In this document: positions 8,036 through 16,200 of the stretch, piece by piece
Layout: each line of letters opens with the position of its first letter
Position numbering within the stretch: position 1 is the stretch's first letter
DNA from: Streptomyces clavifer
GTDB taxonomy: Bacteria; Actinomycetota; Actinomycetes; Streptomycetales; Streptomycetaceae
Length of the DNA: 64,000 bases
Reading direction: 5' to 3'
Assembly (NCBI GenBank): GCA_014651175.1
Contig: BMWJ01000007.1
Location: 458,791-522,790, forward strand
Position numbers and translations under genes: made by a program
The notes under the pieces: model-generated
Seen by the model: only the letters and a program-made list of their open reading frames with translations
The model's database searches: none
Told to the model about the DNA's origin: nothing

Positions 8036-9814
8036 TCAGTGCCGGTAGACGCCGAACTCGTAGAGCGAGTAGCCCCAGGGGGTGCCGCGGACCGAGGTGC
8101 TCACCCGCACGTAGCGCGCGTTGCCCGCGACGTCGATGTCATCGATTCCGCCGTTGCCGTCGGTGACGGTGTGCACAGTGGTCCAGTCCTGGCCGTTGTC
8201 CGAGGTCTGCACGGTGTAGCCCTTGGCGTACGCGGCCTCCCAGGCCAACTGCACGTGGTCGAAAGCGGTCTTCGCTCCGAGGTCCACCTGCAGCCACTGC
8301 TGGTCGGACCAGTCGCTCGCCCAGCGGGTGTCGAAGGAGCCGTCGACGGCGTTGCCCGCGGGGCAGGGGCAGCCGACGCTGCCCGGCTGGTAGCTGGACG
8401 CGGCGGCCTGCTTCCCCGCTGCCACGTTGGTCCCGCCGACCTGCGGAGGCACGACCTCGAAGGACTTCGTCTCGATGCCGACGTTGCCCTTGCCGTCCGA
8501 CGTCTTGAGGTAGACCTTCCAGACACCGAGCCGGTCCGGTGCGGTGACCTCGAAGGTGCCCCTTCCCCTGTCCGTGAACCGGACGTCCGTCAGCTGCCCG
8601 CTGTCGTCGACGTACCTGCTGCCGAGGAGCACCTGGTGGGTGAGCGCGTCACCGTCCGGATCCGAGACGGACGCCCTGAAGGTGAACGGCTTGCCCGCCT
8701 GGACCGCGGAGTCGTTGTCGACCGTCATGCCCGAGATCACGGGTGGTGTGTTGTCGCGCGCGGTGTCCGCTCCGTAGGCCTCCTTGACCGCGTAGTACGA
8801 CAGCCGCTTCTGGCCGGCCGGAAGCAGGTTGAACCAGACGCCGCCGAAGTCGTACTCGGTGCCGTAGTGGAAGAGCGTCGCCCCTAGCGCCACTCCGGCG
8901 TGGCCCGTGACGCACTGCCATGCCCGCCGGTAGCCGTCGGCCTTGGCCACGTCGGACGGCTCGTCCGGTACGCCGTGGGCGTCGTCCGGGACCTCCCACT
9001 CACCGGCGGGCCCGCCCTCGGTCACGATGTAGGGCTTGTCGAAGCCGCCGTCCTTCCACGTCTGCTCGATGTCGCAGACGGCGCCGTAGGAGTTCACGGC
9101 GTACAGGTCGAGGTCCGGGGCGTTCCTCTTGTAGTACGGCCAGGCACCGGTCCAGGCGTCGGTCGAGGTGACGGGGTGGTGGGAGTCGACCGCGTGGATC
9201 TTCTTCGTGATGTCGTTGACGAACGTCGTGTACGCGTTGCGCTGTTGCTCCAGGGCCTCGCCGCTGTAGCAGTTCTGCAGACCGAGCACGGACTCGTTGC
9301 CGACGTTCCACATCAGGACGCCCGGGTGGTCCTTGTAGGTCTCCACCCACTTGGGGAACTCGGCGAGCATGTTGTTCTTGTACGCGGTGTCCGTCAGGTA
9401 GTTGACGCACCCGCCGCTGCCAGGGCCACCGCCGGGCTGGAGCCAGAAGCCGGCGACGACCTTGATCCCGTGTTCGGCGGCGCTGTCGAGCAGCGGCTTC
9501 GTCGTGGCATCGGTGCCCCACGTACGGATGGTGTTGACGCCCATCGATCTGACGTCCGGCATGTACCGGCCGGCGTCGGCGACGGCCGGACCCCAGGTCA
9601 GCCCTTTGACCGTGTACGGCGCCCCGTCGACGGTCAGCCGCCAGGCGCCCTGTGTTCCCTCGACCTTCACCACACTTCCGGCAGCTTGGGCGGCGGGCGC
9701 GGGCAGGACGGCCACGCCGGCGACGAGGGCGGCAACGGCGAGGCGTGCGGTGGTACGTCCGCGGACGCGACTTCGACCGCCGGCGACCGACGGGACGAGA
9801 CGTGGGATGTTCAT
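8036..9814 (-). CDS. Secreted glycoside hydrolase with discoidin (F5/8C, CBM32-like) domain
   Basis: A 592-residue secreted protein. Residues 1-45 are an Arg-rich signal peptide ending PAPAAQAAG. Residues about 48-340 form a TIM-barrel resembling the GH2/clan-A catalytic domain: the acid/base candidate is in WNVGNES and the nucleophile candidate in VTEGG. Residues about 355-455 look like an Ig-like domain, and about 460-592 a discoidin domain (NAVDGSFDTRWAS, WLQVDLG, YARYVRV-like NARYVRVST) that usually binds galactose- or glucan-type sugars. The substrate cannot be told from sequence. A GAGAGCGCTCTC palindrome lies 34 bases upstream of the start, shared with two neighbouring secreted-protein genes. 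Confidence 0.8.
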   Translation of the reverse strand: MNIPRLVPSVAGGRSRVRGRTTARLAVAALVAGVAVLPAPAAQAAGSVVKVEGTQGAWRLTVDGAPYTVKGLTWGPAVADAGRYMPDVRSMGVNTIRTWGTDATTKPLLDSAAEHGIKVVAGFWLQPGGGPGSGGCVNYLTDTAYKNNMLAEFPKWVETYKDHPGVLMWNVGNESVLGLQNCYSGEALEQQRNAYTTFVNDITKKIHAVDSHHPVTSTDAWTGAWPYYKRNAPDLDLYAVNSYGAVCDIEQTWKDGGFDKPYIVTEGGPAGEWEVPDDAHGVPDEPSDVAKADGYRRAWQCVTGHAGVALGATLFHYGTEYDFGGVWFNLLPAGQKRLSYYAVKEAYGADTARDNTPPVISGMTVDNDSAVQAGKPFTFRASVSDPDGDALTHQVLLGSRYVDDSGQLTDVRFTDRGRGTFEVTAPDRLGVWKVYLKTSDGKGNVGIETKSFEVVPPQVGGTNVAAGKQAAASSYQPGSVGCPCPAGNAVDGSFDTRWASDWSDQQWLQVDLGAKTAFDHVQLAWEAAYAKGYTVQTSDNGQDWTTVHTVTDGNGGIDDIDVAGNARYVRVSTSVRGTPWGYSLYEFGVYRH

Positions 9815-9847
9815 GGGGCGGTAGCTCCTCGTGGGGGGATCGTGGAT

Positions 9848-9861
9848 GGAGAGCGCTCTCC
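9848..9861. promoter_or_regulatory. LacI-type palindromic operator, copy 1
   Basis: GGAGAGCGCTCTCC is a perfect 14-base palindrome with a central CG step, the form of LacI-family operators; the CebR/CelR site TGGGAGCGCTCCCA has the same AGCGCT core. It lies in the leader of the glycoside hydrolase gene. The same core recurs at 11161 and 13063. Confidence 0.6.
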
Positions 9862-9892
9862 CTCATGGGCGCACGGCACCCATGAGGGAGAG
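9856..9892. terminator. Terminator of the DUF1996 gene, overlapping the operator
   Basis: CTCTCCCTCATGGG (9856-9869) and CCCATGAGGGAGAG (9879-9892) form a perfect 14-base-pair stem with a 9-base loop, 11 bases past the DUF1996 stop. The outer end of the stem shares six bases with the operator at 9848-9861. Confidence 0.75.
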
Positions 9893-9902
9893 ACGCAGGA
9901 GG

Positions 9903-11018
9903 TCAGGGCAGTTCGTAGTTCTCGTCGAGAGCGGCGCCCTCTCCGGGGTGGTTCTGGTCGTACCCCCGGGCGTCGCACTGGAGGCCGCCGACCACGCAGT
10001 GCTCGACCATGGCGCCCAGCGTGGCGTCGTCCCAGGCGTTGAAGAAGTCGTAGTGGAAGGAGTGACCGGTGCCGCTGGCCAGCCTCACCTGCGACATGTC
10101 ACCGTTGACCGGCCAGGCCATCTTGAACTCGATCATCGGCAGGGCGACCGGATGGCTGGGCGGGCACACGTTCTGATTGGCTCCCTGAGCCCGCGGGTAG
10201 GCCATGTGCGCCTGGTGATCGGGGGTGTCCAGGTACTTCCCGTCCCAGCAGCTCGGCGCCTGCATACGGAGGTTGAGCTGGACGTCCGGGCGGGTCGGGC
10301 AACTCGCGGGGAAATCGAAGTTGTTGTAGCTCTCCCCGCACTCCCATCCCTCGACCTTGCCCGGATGGTTGCGGAACTGCTCCGCCGTCTGGGTAGGACT
10401 GCCGACGACGAACCGCAGCCCCTTGGGGAACGGCCGGACGCTGGTGTAGTCGGTCACCCCCGCCTTGTAGTAGATGGTCTGAGGGCCGACCGGGCGCACC
10501 TCCCGGTCTCCGTCGTAGAGGGTCGGCATCCAGTACGCGGACAGGTCACCGGGTGCCTTGCAGGCGGTGCCGCCCGCGCCGAGCGAGGCGGTGGTGCTGT
10601 TCTCGTCCGTGGTGTCGTTGCCCATGAAGGTGTGGTTGTGGGACTTCCCGGTCTGGCCCGGGTAGACGATCGGGTCCACCGAACCGGTGTGGCCGACCGA
10701 ACAGTTCGCCTGGAACTCGTGGAAGTACCGCGGCGCGGGAATCCTGGCGGACGGCTCGACCCCGGTCACCGGCGGGTTCGCCGGAATGTATCCGTCACCG
10801 TCCGGGTCGTCACCCGACGGGACGGGATCGGCCGCCGCCATGACGTGCCCTTGCATGACAGGTGACGCCGCCGCGCCTTGGCCGGCCGCCCGCGGGGCGG
10901 CCTCGGCGGTTCTGGCGCCGGCGTTCGTGACCGCCGTGAGCCCCATGACCACGAGGGCCAGAGCTGTCGCGACGATCAGTGCGGACACCAGGGTGATTCT
11001 GCTGGATCTTTCGGCCAT
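9903..11018 (-). CDS. Secreted DUF1996 domain protein
   Basis: A 371-residue protein: one N-terminal membrane/signal segment (about residues 8-28, ITLVSALIVATALALVVMG), an Ala/Pro linker, then a DUF1996 domain from about residue 85. Features of that family are seen in order: FHEFQANCSVGHT, HNHTFMGN, W-M-P-T-L-Y, CW-D-G, and HSFHYDFFNAWD. Most DUF1996 proteins are fungal or actinobacterial and secreted; their activity is not known, though the conserved His, Asp and Cys residues suggest a metal- or sugar-binding role. ATG at 11018 is set by GGAGG six bases upstream; a longer frame to 11156 lacks support. Confidence 0.85.
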   Translation of the reverse strand: MAERSSRITLVSALIVATALALVVMGLTAVTNAGARTAEAAPRAAGQGAAASPVMQGHVMAAADPVPSGDDPDGDGYIPANPPVTGVEPSARIPAPRYFHEFQANCSVGHTGSVDPIVYPGQTGKSHNHTFMGNDTTDENSTTASLGAGGTACKAPGDLSAYWMPTLYDGDREVRPVGPQTIYYKAGVTDYTSVRPFPKGLRFVVGSPTQTAEQFRNHPGKVEGWECGESYNNFDFPASCPTRPDVQLNLRMQAPSCWDGKYLDTPDHQAHMAYPRAQGANQNVCPPSHPVALPMIEFKMAWPVNGDMSQVRLASGTGHSFHYDFFNAWDDATLGAMVEHCVVGGLQCDARGYDQNHPGEGAALDENYELP

Positions 11019-11160
11019 GCGGACCTCCATGCCGCTCTGCGTCCGCGCGCATCGGGCGCGCGGTGGGGGGAGAGTGGAGCTGGATGGTGCACCACGAAGG
11101 CCGCCCGCCCGGTGCGGCGCGCAGCCCGGGGCCCTTGCGGGCACCCCCGGAAGCACAGCG

Positions 11161-11174
11161 GGAGAGCGCTCTCC
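11161..11174. promoter_or_regulatory. LacI-type palindromic operator, copy 2
   Basis: The same 14-base palindrome GGAGAGCGCTCTCC as at 9848. Here it lies 12 bases downstream of the putative -10 of the DUF1996 promoter, on the expected transcription start, which is a blocking position. Confidence 0.65.
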
Positions 11175-11186
11175 GAAGCGGTGTCA

Positions 11187-11215
11187 GTGTTGCGCCGCCG
11201 CCGAGAACATGTCAA
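11187..11215 (-). promoter_or_regulatory. Probable promoter of the DUF1996 gene
   Basis: On the minus strand, a perfect TTGACA (11215-11210) is followed after 17 bases by CAACAC (11192-11187), or after 18 bases by AACACT. The -35 box is convincing, the -10 weak. The operator at 11161-11174 follows directly. Confidence 0.4.
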
Positions 11216-11644
11216 TAGCCGGTGAACGGTGCCCCGTGCATGGGCAGTTCCCGTCGTGGTGAGGCGGAGAGCCCGGACACGGGCTGGTGCGCGCCGGACC
11301 GACTTCCCCGGAGGGCGGCGCGTGCTTCATGGTCGCGTCCGGTACCGGCCGAGGCGCGTGCGCGCGCCGCGCGGGGGCGGGAGGCGCGTCCGGCGCGGGA
11401 GGCGGGAGGCACGCCCGGCGCGGGGGCCATCGGCAGAGATGCCCCGGCCCCGGACCCACTGCGGGAGGCTGGAGGACGACACTCAGGCGTGTCCCGCCGA
11501 CCGGGAACAAGCCGGGGACGGGGCCGGGTTCGGGTTGCGCCCGGCACCATGGGGCGGTCACTGAGGGGGGCGCCGGCGTGGGGCTCGGACGCGGCCGGCC
11601 AGGAGGGCGGGGCGACGGAAAGCAAGGAGACGAACAAGCAACGA

Positions 11645-11686
11645 GGTCTGCCGCGACAGGGGGCCACCCTTCTGTCGCGGCAGACC
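11645..11686. terminator. Strong stem-loop downstream of the protease gene
   Basis: GGTCTGCCGCGACAG (11645-11659) and its exact reverse complement (11672-11686) form a 15-base-pair stem with a 12-base loop. It lies 155 bases past the protease stop on the minus strand. No supported gene lies in 11219-11840, although several chance frames cross it. Confidence 0.6.
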
Positions 11687-11700
11687 GGTCGCACGACGCC

Positions 11701-11748
11701 GGATCACCGGATCACCGGATCACCGGATCACCGGATCACCGGATCACC
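11701..11748. repeat. Six tandem copies of an 8-base unit
   Basis: GGATCACC is repeated six times without change over 48 bases, followed by a half copy (GAGGATCC). It lies between the protease gene stop and its probable terminator. Perfect short-unit repeats such as this tend to vary in copy number between strains. Confidence 0.95.
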
Positions 11749-11840
11749 GAGGATCCGACGCCATCGCGCTTCATGCCGTGCGGAACGCGGTGCGGTGCGG
11801 AGCTTTCGAGCGACGTCGAGCGTCGAAGCGCCGTCGAGCG

Positions 11841-12989
11841 TCAGGCGGTGTGAAGCGTCAGCCCATAGCGGTTGAGGATCTCGTTGATGGGCTGGTACCA
11901 GGTCTCGCCACCGCTGCTGCAGTTGCCCCAGCCACCCGAGGTGACGCCCTGCGCCTGGTCACCACTGATGAAGGAGCCGCCCGAGTCGCCACCCTCCGCG
12001 CACACGCTGGTCTTGGTCATCTGGCGGACGGCGCCCTGGCTGTAGTTCACGGTCTCGTTCTTGGCCAGAACGTTGCCGCAGTGCCAGTGCGTGGTGGAAC
12101 CGGAGCGGCAGATCGAGGCACCGATCGGAGCCTCGTTGGAGCCGCGGACGAGGCGGTCGGAGGTCGTGCCCCAGCCGAGGACGACCGGGACGGTCCACCA
12201 GCCGCTGCCCACGTTCACCCAGGCGTAGTCGTTCTCCGGGAAGGACGAACCCTGGAAGTTGCCGATGGCGGAGCCGTCCCAGCCCCTGACCGCCCCGCCC
12301 GTCTGACCGCAGTGCCCGGCCGTGACGAAGCCGCCGTGTACCGAGAAGCCGATGGAGCAACGGACGTTGCCGGTGTAGTACGGGTCGCCGCCGACCGTTC
12401 CGGCGGCGAAGGTCTGCGGGGCCTCGGAGGTGTGCTTCACCGTGACCGGGCCCGCCTTGCGGGCCTTCGCGACGAATGCGCGGACATCGTTGTCACCCTG
12501 CTCGGAGGCGACCACGCCGACCACGACACTGTTCGCCCGGGGGTCGACGTGCCAACTGCTCACCCCGCTGGGCGCGTCGAGCGCGTCTATCCGGGCCTTG
12601 GCGGCGTCGAGCTGCCGGGCCGTGTGGTCGACCAGGCGGACGTCCGCACCGGTCGCCCGGACGGAGGCGACCTTCGCGCCGTCGGTCACGGCGACCGTGA
12701 GCTTGCCACTGCCGGCGTCGAACCAGGAGCCGCCGAACGAGGCTCCCGCCGCGCCCTTCGCGGCGCCCTGCAGGGCCGTCGCCTTCGTCTCGGCGGTGAG
12801 CCTCGCCTCGGCCTGGCGCTTCGTCAGCCCCAGGTCCTTCTGCATCGCCGCGAGCAGGCCCGCGGAAGCCTTCGGTTCGGACTTCGAGGGGGAATCGGCA
12901 GCCGAGGCCTGGGAGATGCCGGCGGTTGCCCAGGTGCCGATGATGAGCAGCGCGGACAGACCGGTCCGCACCATCGTGGTGTGTCTCAA
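11841..12989 (-). CDS. Streptogrisin-type serine protease (S1 family, chymotrypsin fold)
   Basis: A 382-residue secreted protease precursor. Signal peptide at about 6-35 (MVRTGLSALLIIGTW), then a prodomain of the alpha-lytic protease type (LLAAMQKDLGLTKRQAEARL through the DPRANSVVVGV segment), then a mature protease of about 185 residues. The catalytic triad is visible: His in TAGHCG, Asp in ENDYAWV, Ser in GGDSGGS. TTG at 12989 is chosen because GAAGGG lies eight bases upstream; ATG 12974 is the alternative and would shorten the protein by five residues. A LacI-type palindrome covers the start of transcription, so expression is probably linked to carbon supply. Confidence 0.9.
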   Translation of the reverse strand: MRHTTMVRTGLSALLIIGTWATAGISQASAADSPSKSEPKASAGLLAAMQKDLGLTKRQAEARLTAETKATALQGAAKGAAGASFGGSWFDAGSGKLTVAVTDGAKVASVRATGADVRLVDHTARQLDAAKARIDALDAPSGVSSWHVDPRANSVVVGVVASEQGDNDVRAFVAKARKAGPVTVKHTSEAPQTFAAGTVGGDPYYTGNVRCSIGFSVHGGFVTAGHCGQTGGAVRGWDGSAIGNFQGSSFPENDYAWVNVGSGWWTVPVVLGWGTTSDRLVRGSNEAPIGASICRSGSTTHWHCGNVLAKNETVNYSQGAVRQMTKTSVCAEGGDSGGSFISGDQAQGVTSGGWGNCSSGGETWYQPINEILNRYGLTLHTA

Positions 12990-13062
12990 GGGAGTGGCCC
13001 TTCTGTTGTTCCAGCTTCGTGGGGGTGGAACAGAAAGCGTCCGAGAGCGGTGGGAAGAGTCG

Positions 13063-13078
13063 TTGAGAGCGCTCTCAA
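13063..13078. promoter_or_regulatory. LacI-type palindromic operator, copy 3
   Basis: TTGAGAGCGCTCTCAA is a perfect 16-base palindrome with the same GAGAGCGCTCTC core as copies 1 and 2. On the minus strand a TTGCGA (13111-13106), 17 bases, TGCTAC (13088-13083) promoter lies directly upstream, so the palindrome covers the expected transcription start of the protease gene. Confidence 0.65.
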
Positions 13079-13223
13079 ACGAGTAGCAACGGACTGTAGT
13101 CCAGTTCGCAAGGCAGGTCCATGCCAATGACGGTCCAGTTGAGTAGGCGTACTCATCCCACATGCCGTCAGCGGTCCTACTGTCACAGGAAACACGCGTC
13201 GCGGACACCGTGAGGAGCAGACC

Positions 13224-14252
13224 ATGGCCGGATCACGTCGTAGGCAGCTGAAGGCCGGCATCACCGGCGCCCTGGCCGGTTCCCTCGCACTGCTGCTCGG
13301 CGCCTGCGGGGTGCTCGGCACCGAGGAGGACCGCGGACTGGCCGCGGAGCTGGCGGAGAAGCACTTCCCCGGCCAGCTGGAGGTCATCGGGGCCCGCACC
13401 CTCTTCCCCGGGACCGGTGGGTCGGAGATCACGTTCTCGGTGACGGACGACCGCGACGCCGTGGTGCGCCTGAGCGTCGATTCCGAGAAGGGGACCTGCG
13501 CCTACGGTGCGTGCGAACAGGCGATGGGTGCCGCGATCGCGCGGGGAAGGGCGGAGGCGGCGGACTCGCGCGTCATGAGGAGTGCCTTCGAGGAGTGCGG
13601 GCACGAAGTCATCGCCGTCGACCCCGCGGGAGGCGCTCCCTACATCGCCGTCCGGCCCACGAACTCCACGGTCACCGAGGTGATCGCCGAGGTGGGCGGG
13701 TGCGTCCAGCGCTGGGTGACGACGAGCGGCGCGGGGTCGCCGCTCGCGAGGAAGAACGGCGCGGCGGTGAAGCTCGTCTCCCCGGGGGTGGCGGAGCGCC
13801 GCGAGACCGGAAAGGCCTCCTGGCCCACGGCGATGCGTCTGAGCCACTCCGGCCTGCTGGCATCCCTGGGCGAGCGCCCGTACTACTCCGTGGGGTACGA
13901 CATCGCCGGAGGCCGGGTCGACACGAAGGGCCGCGCCCGGATCGTCCGGCCGCTCGAGCTGAGGCGGGAGTTCGACCGGACCGTCGAGAAGGCGGTGCGG
14001 GAGGAGCTGCGCGCCACGTATCCGCAGGTGCGGACGAACGTCTTCGCCGGGGTGTGGATGCTCGAGCCCGGCACGGTCGACCGGCAGACCGGCTACGTGC
14101 TCTTCTGCGAGCGCCCGGACGGGAAGAAGCGGTGCCTCGGCGACCACGCGGTGGTCGTGACCACGGACGTACGGGGCAATCCGGTCGGTGGACTGCGGAT
14201 CGTACGTGATGTCCGTGAGGACGGCGGCGCGCTCAGGCTGCCGCCGCTGTAG
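13224..14252 (+). CDS. Putative lipoprotein of a Streptomyces-type family
   Basis: A 342-residue protein with a lipoprotein signal (AGITGALAGSLALLLGAC, acylated Cys27) and a GAGGAG ribosome site. The mature domain has several Cys (CAYGACEQ, FEECGHE, GGCVQRW, LFCERPDGKKRC) that could form disulphides outside the membrane, and a repeated pattern of beta-strand-like segments. I recognise it as the kind of hypothetical lipoprotein common in Streptomyces (SCO7460-like), but no function can be given. Divergent from the protease gene and convergent with the esterase gene, with a 20-base gap to the latter. Confidence 0.75.
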   Translation: MAGSRRRQLKAGITGALAGSLALLLGACGVLGTEEDRGLAAELAEKHFPGQLEVIGARTLFPGTGGSEITFSVTDDRDAVVRLSVDSEKGTCAYGACEQAMGAAIARGRAEAADSRVMRSAFEECGHEVIAVDPAGGAPYIAVRPTNSTVTEVIAEVGGCVQRWVTTSGAGSPLARKNGAAVKLVSPGVAERRETGKASWPTAMRLSHSGLLASLGERPYYSVGYDIAGGRVDTKGRARIVRPLELRREFDRTVEKAVREELRATYPQVRTNVFAGVWMLEPGTVDRQTGYVLFCERPDGKKRCLGDHAVVVTTDVRGNPVGGLRIVRDVREDGGALRLPPL

Positions 14253-14272
14253 CCCGGGGCCGTCGGCCTCGG

Positions 14273-15784
14273 TCAGGGCTCCAGCAACGGAAGCCCGGCG
14301 ACACGCCACCCCGCACGGAACGCGGCCTCCGCGCCGGTGGTGTCCGCACCGGACGTGTCCCAGATCCTGACCGCACCGGCGGAACCACCGATCGCCGGCC
14401 AGCCCGGCTCGCCGCCGGCGGCGAAGTCGGCCCAGGCACGCATCATGCGCTGCGAGAGGGCGTGGTCGACGGGAGCCGGCGGGCCTCCGACGAGGAAGGT
14501 GACGCTCTCCTCGTGGAGGTTGCCGAAGGCGAACGGGATGTCCGCGCAGTGCCAGGCCCTGACCCGCTCCCCCGAGCCACCGCGCTGCCGCGCGAACCGT
14601 GAGAGGAAGGCCCGGCCGCCGGCACGGGCATGGGATTCGGCGAGCCTGCTGCTGTACTCGCCGAACAGCAGGTCCCCGTACACGGCGAGGAACACATCGA
14701 GTACGGGAGCGCCCGGCATCGACGTGCGGTGGGCGTGCATCAGCGAGGGAGACAGCTGGAAGTCCGCCGCGAAGACGGCGAGCTGCTCCTCGGTGGTGAT
14801 CTTCGCGCTGCTGCCGACGGCGTCCAGCAGCCAGTACTCCTCGGTGGTGTGACAGACCAGCAGGTCCACGTCGGCCGCGACGCCGGCCGCGGACGCCGTG
14901 AGCGGATCCAGGGGAAGCGTGTCACCGCCCGCCACCGGCCCGTAGATGGCCGGGTCGTAGTGGCGCGGGCCGGACGCGGGGTCGTGGCGGTAGCCGTCGG
15001 CCACCGCGTCCGAGGCCGCCACGAGGGCGCTCGGGGCTACGGACAGGAGCCCGTCGTACGTGGCCGGAACTCCCGCCGCGGCGGCCACCTCCCGTGTGGT
15101 GCGCGCGGCTGATTCCGGTGAGGCGCAGGCGTTCACGGCACTGTGGGCGATGGCACGGCGGAAGAGGCCGCGCGCGCGGTCCATCGCCATCAGGCAGGCG
15201 ACCGAGGTCGCTCCGGAGGATTGTCCTGCCACGGTCACGTTGTCGGTGGCGCCGCCGAAAGCCGCGATGTTGTCCCGCACCCACTCCAGGGCGGCGATCT
15301 GGTCGAGCAGACCGCGGTTGTCGGGGCAGGGCTCCCCGCCCCCGCCCGGTGGGACACGACCGAACCCCTCGAAGCCGAGGCGGTAGTTGAGCGTGACGAC
15401 GACGAGGCCCTGTCCGGCCAGGGCGGTGCCGTCGAAGTCCGGCTGCGCGGAGGAGCCGAAGACGTAAGCACCCCCGTGGATCCACACGAGCACCGGAAGC
15501 GCGTCGCCGGCACCGCCCCGGGTCCAGATGTTGAGGCTGAGGACGTCCTCGTCGCCCGATGACCAGACCGGTGCGCCGGGCAGTTCGGCCGACTGGGGGG
15601 CGACGGGACCGAACGCGTCACAGTCCCTGATGCCGTCCCAGGCTGTGGCAGGGCGCGGGGCCCGGAACCGGCGGGTGCCGAACGGCGGCGCCGCGTAGGG
15701 GATGCCGAGCAGCGCGACGACTCCGGGGTCACGTGCCGCCCGCCGCCCCCGGACCGCTCCGGACTTCGTCCTGAACACCGTCAT
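14273..15784 (-). CDS. Carboxylesterase, type B family
   Basis: A 503-residue alpha/beta hydrolase of the type B carboxylesterase family (usual length 480-550). Seen: N-terminal GIPYAAPPFGTRRFRAP, the oxyanion-hole loop in VWIHGGAY, LNYRLG, the nucleophile elbow GQSSGA, and the late HCADIPFAFGN segment carrying the catalytic His region. There is no signal peptide, so it is likely cytoplasmic. It hydrolyses esters of unknown nature. It lies alone, read toward the lipoprotein gene. Confidence 0.9.
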   Translation of the reverse strand: MTVFRTKSGAVRGRRAARDPGVVALLGIPYAAPPFGTRRFRAPRPATAWDGIRDCDAFGPVAPQSAELPGAPVWSSGDEDVLSLNIWTRGGAGDALPVLVWIHGGAYVFGSSAQPDFDGTALAGQGLVVVTLNYRLGFEGFGRVPPGGGGEPCPDNRGLLDQIAALEWVRDNIAAFGGATDNVTVAGQSSGATSVACLMAMDRARGLFRRAIAHSAVNACASPESAARTTREVAAAAGVPATYDGLLSVAPSALVAASDAVADGYRHDPASGPRHYDPAIYGPVAGGDTLPLDPLTASAAGVAADVDLLVCHTTEEYWLLDAVGSSAKITTEEQLAVFAADFQLSPSLMHAHRTSMPGAPVLDVFLAVYGDLLFGEYSSRLAESHARAGGRAFLSRFARQRGGSGERVRAWHCADIPFAFGNLHEESVTFLVGGPPAPVDHALSQRMMRAWADFAAGGEPGWPAIGGSAGAVRIWDTSGADTTGAEAAFRAGWRVAGLPLLEP

Positions 15785-15985
15785 CCCGCTCCCCCGTATC
15801 CTCCGCCGCCGCCCTCCGGTCGGCCCCGTGTCACCCTTTCACCGGGCGGTGGGTCCCGGCCAAGACCGAGATCCCGCCCGTTGACGCACTTCCGATGTGA
15901 ATCGGGCACTGAACCCGACCGTCCGCGTCTGTGGATCCGTTGTGCCACGACCCGGGCCCCGGCGGGCGGTTCCCTTCCGAGCGGG

Positions 15986-16179
15986 TGCCGTTTCGAGGTG
16001 GACGAGGCGCACCGCTACCCACGGGCGTACGGGTGCCGGAGGACAGCGTCCGGCGGGTGTGGACGGCCATCGCCCTGCACACCGCACCGGGCGTCCGCGC
16101 CCTCATGGAGCCCGAGGTGGCGCCGGGGACCGCCGGGGTGGAGCACTTCGTGCTCGGTATCGGCTGCGGGGACGTCTGA
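15986..16179 (+). pseudogene. Fragment of an HD-domain phosphohydrolase gene, frameshifted
   Basis: One frame from 15986 reads CRFEVDEAHRYPRAYG; a shifted frame then continues VPEDSVRRVWTAIALHTAPG and MEPEVA, GVE, VLGIGCGDV to a TGA at 16177-16179. Joined, these match in order the middle of actinobacterial HD-domain proteins related to cyanamide hydratase (RFEVDGA...HGV..., AIALHT-PG, EPEVALV..GVE-DVLG). The N-terminal HD motif and the C terminus are absent. It is a decaying remnant, not a working gene. Confidence 0.6.
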
Positions 16180-16200
16180 GGGCGTGTGCCCCTCCGGGAC

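Noticed and set aside
11701-11748. CRISPR array
   Set aside because: The 8-base units are directly joined with no spacers.
11222-11875. Overlapping plus-strand open frames downstream of the DUF1996 promoter
   Set aside because: They cross a strong hairpin and a tandem repeat, have no ribosome site and no recognisable sequence.
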